From positions 1,054,001-1,118,000 of the forward strand of contig NC_089577.1 of assembly GCF_040115645.1 (NCBI RefSeq): 64,000 nt of DNA, read 5' to 3'. The position numbers and the translations under genes were made by a program. The notes beneath the pieces were generated by a model. The model did not search any database. It was not told the DNA's origin and saw nothing but the letters and a program-made list of their open reading frames with translations. Below, piece by piece: positions 47,625-59,900 of the stretch (its first letter is position 1; each line of letters begins with the position of its first letter). This DNA is from Euwallacea fornicatus (Eukaryota > Arthropoda > Insecta > Coleoptera > Curculionidae).

Positions 47625-50255
47625 TGGGTGTCCGGGCAATATCTGGACAGAGGAGATTAATGTGGAAAATCGGTTTTGTCTTTTACACCTATAGGAATTA
47701 TCCAATTAAAAAACTTACGTGGAGGTCATAGTGCGCAAGGGCGGCTATCTTTCTGCAGATTTTCTAATTAGAGCCGTTTCGGCTCAAAAGCCTCTAAATA
47801 AACAAAAATGAATGTCCCGCGTGACCGTTCTAGGCCACAATTAACCAGACTGGTTGGTGGTCACTGAGTAATTGCTGTAAATGTTTTTGTATTAGTTTAA
47901 TTACTTGTTTTGTTGAATTTTACTATGTAAGTAGTTGTTTTTACGTTTTTTTGTTGCGTTAAATAAAAGATTAAATAAACAAAGAGAAAAATCATTTTCA
48001 GTTGGGATTTTACGCTTATATTGTCGATTGTTTTGCGTTTGTTTAATTCTGACATTGAGTTTGACCAATCGTGGCCCCGAACGGTTGCGCGGCGCATTCA
48101 AATTTTTGAAGTCTAGAGGTATTTTCGACCAAGACGGTCCGCCAGTAGAAGATTGAAAAAAGTTGCGAAATGATGGCCGGGCTTGAGTACCATGACCTTT
48201 GCGTAAAAGTGTTTGTAAAAGTGGACGATTCTGCACAAACGATCCAATTAATATCCAAAGAAACGACTTTTGCGCAACAACGCACGTAAAGAAATTAAAA
48301 CCAATCTCCCGTGTTAATCTCCTACATCCAGGATTCGCTTGGACGCCCGGTATATTTATTCTTCATTATAGAAGGTATCTGTTTGAAATTTCACCACAGA
48401 TTTCTAAGGCGAAAACGTGACGATTTAGATCAATTTATTTTAGCCTAAAATTGGACGGTTTTCAAAACGCAGGATGACAAAGTGAAGATTAAAAAAAAAA
48501 AAAAGAAAAAATCAGTAACTTTGTTTGTAAAGCTATTAATTGAACAAAATGTTGCATTGGGGAGTTTTTAAGGGTGATACAAACCCTTCCGGGTATACTT
48601 TAATCTTCAATTCCTATAACTTTCTATAAATCTTCTTGTTTGTGTTTAAATAAAGCAATTTTTCATTGTTTATTTTGCTTGAAAAGAATTGTACCTATTC
48701 GTACTTGTTAAGAGTAAAGGTGTTGTTAATACTAACGGCGTATCGTGGTTGGTGGAAACTTCTCTCAAATTTTGTGCGATTTCAATATTTAAGGCAGCCG
48801 AATCTTACACAAATGTATAAATGACAGGTATGTTAACAGTTTATGAATTTTCTCAAGGAAGCGGCCGCGAAAGCATTAGAGCCTAGAGGGAAAGATTTCC
48901 AAATGGAGAGGCGACTTTGCGAAACCGGTAGCTTAGTTCTGTAACTGCCAATTATGCCAGGGAACGTCCGATGAGGCTTTCTCAATCGAAGAAGAAATTT
49001 CAGAGGGAACCGCTGAAAATCGAAAATTAAGCGCCGGGAACGTCGGTTTAGAAATATGAGTGTCGGAAAATGTTGTTAAATCGAACTCTTAAAGTGCAAT
49101 TACTTTATCAATAACAAATCCGAAGAGTACAAGACTTTTTACATCTGGATGTCCATCTGCGACTGGGCTTTTGTTAATTTACGTAAGAGAAACGTAACGT
49201 GGACTTTGATTACAAACATTTTGTTTACGTATGAAATTTATTTTTCGTGAAACGGAATTGTTAACTTACACAATACACATTTATTCCCATGGAATTGTGC
49301 TTGTTACAAAGTGGTACATCATCAAAATGAATTTAAGATTAACGCTCGTGCAGGAATAATTAATAATTTTATCGTTGGCACTTTCATTTTTCTATCCCGA
49401 TTAAAGGGTGAATGTTATTCGAAACATATTAAAAATAGGCTGCCAGGTTTATTGGAAGATCTGCCCTTACAACTTCGGCAAAATATGTGGTTTATGCACG
49501 GCAGTGCTCCGCACGCAAGCGTTCGCAACCATTTACATCAATAGTACTGACGCAGATGGATCGTTAAAAAGGATGACGCTCCGGTAGCTTGGCCCCCGCG
49601 TTCGCCGGACCTGACTCCGACGGATTAATTTTTATACGGATCTTTAAAAATCATTGGAATTTTCCACTGCCATAAAGAATGAAGAGTAATTGTGGAGGCG
49701 AATCAAAATACCGTAAACACTTTTAAGATCGACGAGAAGCTCATGAGCAGATTGCATTTTGACTTTTTACGAAAAGCGCAATCTTTTTACGCAGTTAAAT
49801 TTACGTTTTCTGATGGTTTGTATATGTTAATTTATGTTTTCATTTTTTTCCGTTTCAATTCTGTGAATAAATATGTACTTTAAAGTTATTTTTCAAGACG
49901 CGCGGCGAACTTCCGACTTCAAATACATTAAAAAGGAATGCCCGCAGGGACTTGTAGCAAGAGATCTTTTTTTCACAAAACATGTAGGGAAACACAAATT
50001 TAATCATAAATAAATTTTGTATCAAGTGATAAAAAATTTATGCTCCTTTAAAGGGAGTTCAACTAGCGCCGAAGGCACCCTTTACAATATGCATCGAAAA
50101 TGCAAATGGCTTTTGATTTCTCGCCCCTAAAAACTCCCCGATGCGATATTTTGTTCAGATCTAAGGGTTAGAAATGATGTTATATAATATATATATATAT
50201 ATTATATTTATTTGCCCTTTTTGAATCTTCGTTTTGACACCCTGTATTTTGAAAG
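47625..50255 (+). mobile_element. Decayed DNA transposon (DDE transposase relic)
   Basis: Plus-strand fragments at about 49311-49640 read 'LPLQLRQNMWFMHGSAPHAS', then after stops 'VAWPPRSPDLTPTD'. This is the DDE-domain signature of insect Tc1/mariner-superfamily transposases that carry a DUF4817-type helix-turn-helix. A fragment near 48061-48156 ('NRGPERLRG...FLKSRGIFD') resembles the N-terminal DNA-binding part. The outer limits are guesses: 'ttgggtgtccgggc' near 47625 and 'gacaccctgtatttt' near 50236 form a weak inverted pair. Many stops and frameshifts make it inactive. The ORF pieces are broken by stops near 49545 and 49627. Confidence 0.55.
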
Positions 50256-50723
50256 CCGTTCACTTTTTGACTAAGCTAAATTGGGTTCAATCGCCACGTT
50301 TTCACCTCAGAAAATAGTGGCAGAATTTTATACTGGCCTTTTAGAGACACTCTGTATATCAACAACATATCGAAAAAAAGAAAGTCTCCTTGACTCACTC
50401 TTACATGCAATATTAACTGGTTTCTGCACGGTTAATGGAACATACTTAAACGTATACTCTCGGGGCACACTATCACATTTCCACATATTCGTTTATACTC
50501 AAATCTCAACGTCATATAAAACAGTGACTTATCTCCATTAATACCGCGATAACATATTGATTGATAGGTATTACAGTGTTCGACAAGTACCAAGGTATAC
50601 GTACCTAATCTAATCGAAGGTAGTAGCTTGTTGTTCCTTGGGAAGTGATTTTTGTTAAGGTAATACCAACCCATGAACGCCATCAAGCGAATACTGCCAT
50701 CTTTCCTTTCAGTAGATCCAAAA
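50256..50723. other. Upstream region of HGSNAT
   Basis: No gene was recognised. An acceptor (CCTTTCAG, ending at 50712) lies 11 bases before the HGSNAT start, suggesting an unseen non-coding or short first exon. Confidence 0.4.
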
Positions 50724-53264
50724 ATGACCTGGAACTTCATAGACAAATACTCAGGGAACAGAATGGTCACTATCAAAAATAAGACCTTCGATATGGACCA
50801 ATTAAAAATTGACCAGAACTTCGTCACTGTCAGTGCTACCAATCTAGATCTTCATGATATTCACCTCTACACACTTCACAACGACTGCATTGAAGTAACT
50901 CCCCCGCAAATTCAATTTTTCACTTAAATTCACCCCCATGCAGTGCCCTTATAGGTTCATGGACAAATCACGGGTAAATATCACTGAAACCGACCTGAAA
51001 TTTCGATTGGCCTCGGATCTCAGAGAGTACTATCCTCAAGAAGATCAAGATTCGGTTATATGCGACATTAATCCACATTTTGAGCAGTTCGGAATCTACG
51101 ATATTAAAGTGGAGACTTTGACTTCCTGTTCTATTGAGGTACTCAAACAACCCGTTAATGCCGACTCACGTAAGCCTCAACAAGTCTCCTCAATTGCGCC
51201 TAAATTTGAGTTGATATTTTAGCCATAGTTACAGTGCTAATACTCCATATCCTGGTTTTTGGAGGTGTTTATTTGCTCCTTAATTTATGGCAAAAGTGGA
51301 GGAAGGGGTCTGCCGTTAATAGCCAGGTTGAAGCAACGGGTACCACCTCGAAAGTGAGAGTTATGTCTATAGACGTTTTCAGAGGGTAAGTCAATCACTC
51401 CTATTTAAGGCACGCCATTACGTTCTGGAACGATAAACATGCGCGTACCAATCCGACCACTCTCACTTAAGCTATTTCCATTCAATAAACTGGAATAGCT
51501 TCTCCCCTAAGTCAATCACTTCTTTTGCAGAATTAGTATTGTTATAATGATTTTTGCCAATTTCGGCAACGGCGGGTACAAATACATTGAGCACGCCACG
51601 TGGAACGGCCTCCACGTGGCCGATTTGGTCTTCCCCTGGTTCATGTGGATCATGGGTACTTGCATCCCCATCTCCCTCCTTTCCAGTTTCAACAGGGGCG
51701 TGTCCAATAAAGATCTCATGCGCAATGTAGCCAAGGTACCTCACTATCAAGTCCACCCATCCAGTTCTATTTTGGCTATTCCAGAGATCCGTCAAACTGT
51801 TCCTTTTGGGGATTTTCCTCAACTCTGGCACTGACTTGTACTATCTGAGAATTTTCGGGGTTCTGCAGAGGTTCGGGTTATGTTACTTCATCGTCACCAC
51901 CATCTGCATTTTCACCATGGAGAGGGATTTGGGGGTGAAACAGGTTCATTCTGTTTTGGTGAGTTTTCTGGACGATATCCGAGGTTTTCAGGCTTAATTA
52001 GGACGTTTAGAGGCAGCTGGCAGATGTCTGGAAAGTGTGGAAGGCGTGGTTGATTTGCTTGGCAGTACTAATGTTTCACACGATAGTGATTTTCACAGTC
52101 GCAGAAGAGGGATGTCCCAGGTAAGAAGATTCTTAATGGTTCCTGCTTTACGTCGTGCTCAAACGTGTAAGTCAGGTGCATTGAGAAGAAGTTGCAAAGT
52201 GAGAGTGCTAAAGACTGCTCCTGCTCAGACATCGATTTGTATAGATCTTGATAGATTAGTGTTAAGATGAACTTCAATCTAAACTCTGTTTTGAATCACC
52301 TTGTCGAGCACTCCATGTTCTGCGTTAGATAGTTCAAATTGAGCATTGAACAGAACATTTTGAAAACTGATTATAGATGCTTTGCGACTAATTTTACGTC
52401 TCAAAGCACACTTTTCTTGATTGTGTTCAAAGGTTCATTTCAGAGGTTACATGGGGCCCGGCGGATTGCACAAGAATCAGTCCTACAAAAAGTGTGTAGG
52501 CGGTGCTACCGGCTACATTGACAGACTTATTCTCGGCCACCATGTATATCAATATCCCACCATTTACGAGATATTCGAAGCGAAGCAATTCGACCCAGAG
52601 GGAATAGTTGGTGGGTGGTAGTTTTTGAGACGTTTATCATCGTACTACTTCGCTTGATTTAGGGTGTTTAACCACAATTTTCCACGTCATGTTGGGGGTG
52701 CAAGCAGGAGTGATTTTGTTAGTATACAAGGAGCACCATCAGAGGATTGTTAGGTGGTTGATTTGGTCCGTGGTGCTTGGAGGGCTTGGAGGGGCGTTAT
52801 GTGGGTTTTCCAAGGAGGATGGGTTTATACCAGTTAATAAGAATTTATGGTAGGGGTTAAGGGAGGTTCCAAGTGATGAAAAACGACAATAATTGCTCCT
52901 AGGTCAATCTCTTTTGTACTGGTTACGTGCAGCTTTGCATTTTTCCTGCTTTCTGTCTGTTACTTCCTCGTCGACGTCAAGAAGTGGTGGTCAGGGAAGC
53001 CTCTCTTGTTTGCAGGGATGAACTCCATAATACTTTACATAGGTAACAAGGTTATTGTGTACCGTTTAAGGGTTATTAAGAGAGACTTTAGGGCATGAAA
53101 TGACGGGGAACAACTTTCCAGTGCGGTGGTACTACTTAGAGGACATGGAGGGCGACTGGAGGACAACTCACTTCATTGCCTTATTATCTGACACGTGGGC
53201 TGCTGATTTCTGGGTCATTGTGAGCTATTACTTATATAAAATTCAATATTTTTTTACTGTTTAA
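50724..53264 (+). CDS. HGSNAT: Heparan-alpha-glucosaminide N-acetyltransferase (HGSNAT)
   Basis: Ten exons (50724-50894, 50944-51169, 51223-51385, 51531-51735, 51785-51983, 52024-52120, 52444-52610, 52663-52849, 52903-53042, 53092-53264) give 575 residues; human 635-663. A lumenal N-terminal domain with paired Cys is followed by the first membrane helix ('TVLILHILVFGGVYLLLNL') and the conserved 'SIDVFRGISIVIMIFANFG'. The active-site segment 'IEHATWNGLHVADLVFPWF' contains the acetyl-accepting His208. 'CPRGYMGPGG', 'GATGYIDRLILG', 'DPEGIVG' and 'FIPVNKNLWS' match the family. The lysosomal enzyme moves acetyl from cytosolic acetyl-CoA to terminal glucosamine of heparan sulfate inside the lysosome; human loss causes Sanfilippo C. 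One intron (51984-52023) is only 40 bases. AATAAA occurs at 53266-53271. Confidence 0.92.
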
Positions 53265-53999
53265 TAATAAATAATAAGACGAAATTTTGAGCTTCTTATC
53301 TGCAAAATTATCGGTTAAAAGGGGCATTAAAACTACTTCGTAGAGTCTCTATTGTCTTACACATATTGCAGCTACAACAAGTACTTGTTCTACCATTAAA
53401 ACCATCTTAAAACATCGGTAAATCTACTGTCCGTATCGCTATAAAGGTTCTGTACAAAAACTTTGAGGATATCGAATAGTAAAAGTAGAAAAAGTTAGTC
53501 AAAGTTAAAAGTCTTAAAGTTAGGACCTCCTGTTCAATGTCGGTTTTAATCTTGCCTGTTTGGGTCGATATTATGGAAGGAAGGCTGGTCCTCCTTCTGG
53601 AAAAGATGGATGATATAGACAAGAGTAAAATAATGCGGTGAAAAAGGGGGGGGGGGAAGGAGAAATGTGTGAGGAGGAGGCACTTACATAGAGAAAGAAA
53701 GAGAGCGTAAGAAGGCTGAATATCGGATTAGAGAGGAGGATGCTAGTAAGAAGAGGGGTTTAGGCTGGTTTTCTTTCTGGAAGAGTCGGGTCATATAAAA
53801 CAGAGAGAAACAATACGGAGGCAGAGGAGGAGAAGGGGGATGAAAGAAGGGAAACGAGGAGAGAAGGGAAGAAAGTGGGAATGTCAAGGGAAGAATGTGC
53901 GAAGAGGAAGCACCTACATTGAGGGGGAATGCATAAAGGAGGTTAGATACAGAAGTAGGAAAGAGGATGCTATATTGACTAAATTGGTGGTGCAAGCGA
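53265..53999. repeat. Intergenic purine-rich region with a degenerate two-copy tandem repeat
   Basis: Blocks starting at 53582 and 53762, exactly 180 bases apart, share 'ggctggt.tc..tctgga', 'atata.a.aga', and further on 'aatgtgtgaggaggaggcac' against 'aatgtgcgaagaggaagcac'. The second copy is longer through an inserted G/A-rich tract. A run of G lies near 53647-53656. No coding function was recognised; Phe/Ser/Pro-rich frames on the minus strand are composition artefacts. Confidence 0.5.
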
Positions 54000-56900
54000 C
54001 TAAACTGAAAAATCATTCTTACTTACAAACTGTATGTGTGTGGGACAAGTCCTAGGACTTAAACCGTTCGAAGGTACGTTCCTTCTCATTGCTGGAGGTT
54101 GTAGCGGATGTGGAGGAATATCAAGAGGAGAGGGCACGTAGGTCACCCCTAAAATTTACACTTTAAACCTTTCTCTGATACTCTCAGGAGCTTACCTGAG
54201 AGACACTTGGAGCACTGTCTCCTTAGAGCTGGCCTCTGCCTGGACCCACGGCATTGCAGAGCAAAGCAGAGCTCTCCTCCCATCTCTGAGCAGATGGATT
54301 GATGTGGAGTGATTGGAGATCTCTGTAAATTTGACTTTGTATTCTTTGTATAATGTAGACAAATATACCGACCCTCTCGGCAATGGCATTTCTCTTGGAG
54401 TTGTAGCAGAACTCCATAATAGCGATGAGGACAGCGAAGGCGAGACCGCAGAGGAGCACCACGAAGACTCCACCAATGTTATCCACTCCCAAGCTGTTCG
54501 CTTTGGACTCTTTTCCTTTATCGTTTCTGGTGCAAGTCTCTCCAGTGTTCTTCCACCTGAAACACCCCCTCAAAAGCTGCCTTTAGTGATCTAAATTTCC
54601 TCACCATTTGTCATAGAGCATTTGAATCTCTCCCTTTTCCTGCAGCTCTAAAATTGCAAGAGATATCTTATCCCTCCAAGGACTCCCCATAGGGGTGGCG
54701 ATGCCGTATCCTTTAGAGTCTAGCAGCCCTCCAATCTGAGTCAAATTACAGTCTCTTTGGACCACATAGTCCAGCATCGTCGATTCCATAAGGAAGGCAT
54801 AGTTTCCCTCCAAGACTTTCTTGATGCCCTCCTCGTAGGTGGGCACGAAAACTGAAGGTTTGCGGTTCTCCATGAACCTCCACATCTTCTTGTACGTCTC
54901 AATCATCGAATCCTAACGTTCGCAATGCAATATAAAGGTTGTTATTCAAATCTGACCTACCCTAAAGAAGGTCATGGTAGAACCACTCTCCAAGGTTCCA
55001 TAAGGGATTTCAGTTTGACTCGCCAAGTCTTCAGCGTTCTCAATTGGTGTGATCATTCTTTCCACAGTGAGGAAGGCAGCCAAGTTGGCTGTGTAGGAGG
55101 AGATGATGATGAGGGTGAAGAACCACCAAATACCACCCACGATTCGAGTCGAGGTTGCCTTTAAATAAAGACTTTTGAGATTGAGTTGTGTGAGTGTCAA
55201 TCAGGGAACCCAACACTGAATTGCAGATTTAGATTTGAATCAAGTGAAGTAATACAATTCAGTGCATTCAAAATCTACCTTGGGGTTGAGGTCAGAGCCC
55301 TGCTGCATTAGGGTCCCGATGGTGAACCAAAAAGAGTTGGGCAGGGAAAACTGGTTCATGAGCTGCTCGTTTTCGAAGTCGCAGGGGTGCGGGCTTTGCC
55401 ATTCATAAGGGGAGAATCTGGCCACCACAAACATGGTGATGGATACCAAAACGTAGGCGGATAGGGCGTACATCCAGATATCCGGTGCCAGCGGGTTCAT
55501 GAAGGAGAAGAGGCGCGTTTGGGGGCTCGATGGTACCTTTAAACCAATTTCACTTCACACACTTAAAAACTCTTTATTGAGTGGTGGGTTCCCTTGCGAC
55601 ACTGCACTGTTAATGGTACCTGAGGAGAAACTCCAGTGCCTTGTCTCAGAAGGGTACCAGTAACGAACCAAAAGGCATTGGACATGTTCATGAGGTTCAC
55701 CAGTTGCTTGGGGGGCTTTTGGTAGTTCCTTGGCACTTTCCCAGGGTGCGCTCGCACCCACTCGTAGGGCGTGAACTTAGCCAGCAGATACATGGTGCAG
55801 CCGGCCATGAAGAAGGCCCCTAGGGTGGAGAGCCAGATCTTGACCCCCAAGGGGTCTAGGAAGGTGAAGAATGCCGACTCTTTGTCTGTCGGGACCTATT
55901 TTATTTAGGCATCGATTTAAACGCTCTCTGCCTTTTGAATCGCTATTCATATTTCACAAGTTAAAGCAGGCGTTAATGCCTGCTCAAATAAAATATCGAG
56001 CATTCTTATATCCGACGTGCATGTCTCTTGATATATTGCCTTCGGTGCTATGCAGGGGATTATCTCTATTCTCTATGGTCTATAAATTATACTCCTAAAC
56101 CTACAGAGTAACCGGGAAAATTAGTGTATTAGAAGATCGGTGACACTGGATGTGCCCCGGAGCTATGGGCCTAAGCCTTGGCTATAGCGCTGAAAATTAA
56201 TGCCTTGATGGCCGGCATAATGCGAGACTCTCACCCTCAGAGTTGATGTAATCTTCAATAAGCAAAATGACCTTCTGAAAATATGAAATGAAAATACGAA
56301 GATTCTCCTCATTCGGAATGGCTGCACGACACTGAACTTCCCCCGAAGATGTAGCTCCAGCCCTAAATTACAACCCTGAAATGTAGCGCTGTGATTGTTT
56401 ATGCACTAAAGAGACATTAACCCAGCCCCCTCCCCCCCCCCCCATCCCGCCGTTCCTTCGGCGCTTCTCTAACGCTTCTCAGAGCCGTAACACAAAAATA
56501 ATAAAGAGGGCCGCCAGATGGCGACGTTTCTATCACCAGCCTCACCTTGAACAAGATGCTGATGCCAAGGTTCATAAAGGGTTTGGTGAAGTCAATGACG
56601 CTCTCCCGGGCGTAGTTGATCGTCATCGACCCCACGGCCAAATCGGCCTTCTGAAAGCGAAATCCGATTATGCAACATCGCAAATAGGCGAATAAATGAC
56701 AATATAAACCTCTCGCAGATTTTACGAGTCGTTTACAACATTGGGGAACTAAATGTTGTCCCATAAATACGGCGATAAAGTCTCCTTCGTTCGATGTGCG
56801 TATCATCGATTTTGCAACACTAGTCTTCTCGTAAATTTGAGTTTGAACAGTGGAAATTACAGCAATAAACTCGGAAACAGTGTTAGCAAAATTACATTAG

Positions 56901-59900
56901 TGCAATTGCAGTAACCCCGATCCCTCATTGCCCTGAGAGTTATTGATTGTAGTGAAAAATCCTTAAGTTCGGTAAAATTCTACGAAACGGCAACACTGCT
57001 CGATACCTTATCCATGAGCTGCCTAACGATACCATTCCACTCTCCGGTTTCCAAATCGATGGCGCCATATTTTCCATCCGGTACCAGTTCAATACGGTAC
57101 TCAAACCCCACCATGGTTGCCAGCTCTTTGAGGAGATCAATACAGAAGCCCTCATAGAGGTCCTGGTTGTGCGAATGAGGGGAGAAGGGCCTTAGCATTA
57201 CGTAGGGTTGTTCCTGGAAGGGAGGCAGGACTTAGCCAACTAATGGAAAGGGATGAGAAAGGGCCTGTCCATCCCTTATACAATCAGCAGGACGCGTTTA
57301 GTGCTAATAAGCAGGAAAGGGCAGGTGGGGCCTTTGTATTTTTCTAAGAGGCTTCTTTATGGGAAATTCCCCCTTAACAAGCGAATTTAACTTAAGGCTT
57401 TGGCGCAGCTGAGTGCTGCTCTCACGTGGCCTTATTGTGCTTCCCTTATTTAAGGGGAAGTCTAATGGTTAAGCGATGATTTTTGGACATACATGCAACA
57501 TAAGCTCGCGCACCATGCCATTCCAAGCCCCAGTCTTAGGGTCGCATGCACCATATTTCCGATCCGGTACCAAATCTAGGAGATAGTCGAATCCGACCTC
57601 CTGGGACACCCTCTGCAAGATATCGATGCAGAACCCATAGAACCTTCCATTGCCCGTGTGGTTTTTGCCCGCATGCATCATTACGTACGGGGTTTCCTAC
57701 GGGGCCGTGCGCAAAGCCACTTTTCGCACGCTCTAATGGTACTCACCAGGATGGTGGTGACCACGAGCGTGACGTTCATGGAGCCGTGGTCGAAAAAGGC
57801 GTTGCGGTCAGTGATGTTGACGTCCATTCCCGGTTGCCACTCCCCTACTTTGACCAGGGCGTGTTGCTTGAGTTTCAGCAAGTCCAGCTTGAATCGGATC
57901 CTTTTGCCTTCTTTGAATTCTATGGGACCGCTGAGGCCTTTGAATTCAACCTGGAAGAAGCGTGGTCCATGGAGAATGAGTTCAAAGCAACGTCCCCGTA
58001 TCTCAGAAACTAGATGAGATACTACAATGTTGCGCGTTCCAGTGGCGTGCGATGAGGCTCAAAGGCTCGTGGTAAATATGGACAATCTCAACAACCCGCA
58101 TTTCCCCCATGAAACACTCCACAATTTTCCTATTTTCAATATTCGAAGAAATTTCCAGGTTAACACGCAATTACGGATTACAGGGGATTTTAAGGGGTTA
58201 AATTGAATTAGGCGAATGGGGGTGGATTTGTGAAGGTGCTAATTAATTTCGCAGTGTTTTTGCCGGTTGAAATGTGTAAATATCGAGGGTTAAGGGCGAT
58301 TTTCGGTATAAAGGTTGATGTATGGGACGTAATCTTATAGGAAGAGAAGTGTTCTGGGGGGCGCTAATTAAACTGCTTTTTCCGTCCGATATAAATGAAT
58401 TGGAAGAGGAAAAAGTTTTAATTGCGTTCAGTCACACATCGACTCTCTTGCCCAATAACGGAAATCTGATTAAGCCTGTTAATAAGACACAAGCAGAGCG
58501 AACCTCTCAATTTATCGAAGTCTATTAGTCACTCTTACAGGTTTCAGGAGGACCTTAATGTGGTACTTACGGAATTAATATAATTTATCAGGCTTAAGCC
58601 CCCATCCCACGGCTGCTCTCTGTCGCAAGACACGTTCGACATCTTAAGGCTGTGGGATTGTTCCAGGGTCTGGAGCCCTATGGCGAAGGCGTAGACCGAA
58701 TCGTACATTAAGGCTGCTTCCGCCTGAAACAAAAGGGCATTGATGCCTAGGCATGAGCCGAGATTGGCAGGCACTTCCTTTATTCCCTTGGAGTTTAATG
58801 ATCGGGTTCACCCATTCCATTGCGAGAACATCTATTCGAATTAAGATAGTGACATATCGAATCTGTAGCGGCCAAAATATCGGTAATAACGGCACGGTGA
58901 TCGATGCGCGCCACTGAGTTAGCTATATCCTAAAATATTAAATAGTTTTGTGCGAATCTCGTTCGGCCGAGGTCATTGGGTAAATGCAGTGTCGTACCGC
59001 AATGAGGCGAAACCTATCCAAACACTTGAGGGCAGTGTATCTATACTCCTTACAATCAAGTTCGAAGATTCGACCGGCTTCGACTACCATGGGAGAATAA
59101 TTAGCAATAAAAAATTTATGCTAAAGTTCGGGTTAATTCAGGTCGAAAGAGGGGTCGAGATTCGAGGGAGAGCGGGGTAGCGCGAGGAGTTAATGGAACG
59201 ATGCCAGGAGAGGTGGACTCCAAATGAAGAACGGTTGTGGACTCTCCTCGGAGGCAGGATCGAGGCTTCGCAGCTGCTGGGAGATGAACCGCTAGGGCAG
59301 TGGCTCGACTCAGGCGATGATGGGGCATGGCACCTCCGGGATATATCCACGTAAAATAAAAAGGAAGACTGGGTGTGCCGGCTCTGCGGGGAGAGGGACG
59401 ATGCTCTTTGGTTATTTGAAAAAAATTTATTAATTTTTTTTTTATTAACCAAACAATGGTTGGGAGCATAAAATCAGAAACAAATATTTCACTGCTCAGG
59501 TTAGTTCAGGTTAGTTCGGGTTAACAATGCAAAAAATTCTACATTGTAAAATGCTCACTTTCAGCCCTGCACAGTTTGAATTTTTTTTTAACTTGTCCCA
59601 TTTTTTACAGGTATTCCATCGAGATACCAAGGAATTCCTTTCGAGCTTTATCACTGGATTTTATTCCTATTTTATCTTTTGATTTATGAGCAGCTTCTGT
59701 ACACTTTTCCGAGAGCATTCCATGAATGTTTTGCCATCGAAGGTAATAAATCCAGCCTGCAGGAGCCTAAAGGGACAATTCCCGCTAAAGAAACAAGTTT
59801 CCTATCCTCGTAAACGTAACGTTTCCCTTTTTATTTCGCTTTATTGTGCTGTTTGTCTTTGATTAACGGCCCTGTTTTCCCATAGGGATTTATTGCAGCA

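Noticed and set aside
50432..50842. 136-codon minus-strand frame opposite the HGSNAT start
   Set aside because: It overlaps the HGSNAT first coding exon antisense and shows no recognised domain.
53684..54016. Phe/Ser/Pro-rich 110-codon minus-strand frame
   Set aside because: It is produced by the purine-rich repeat on the other strand; part of it also overlaps the receptor's last exon in a different frame.
54223..54573. Kainate receptor exon read through without splicing (ending ...GPGRGQL)
   Set aside because: Splicing with a GTATAT donor and CTCAG acceptor gives a longer tail with Cys/Arg features like other kainate receptor tails; the read-through form is kept only as a possible isoform.
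55279..57696. Two separate tandem receptor genes in place of one gene with alternative exons
   Set aside because: Each shared segment (amino-terminal domain, linker, M3, S2, M4) occurs only once, and the duplicated exons are adjacent pairs in a single phase-consistent gene.
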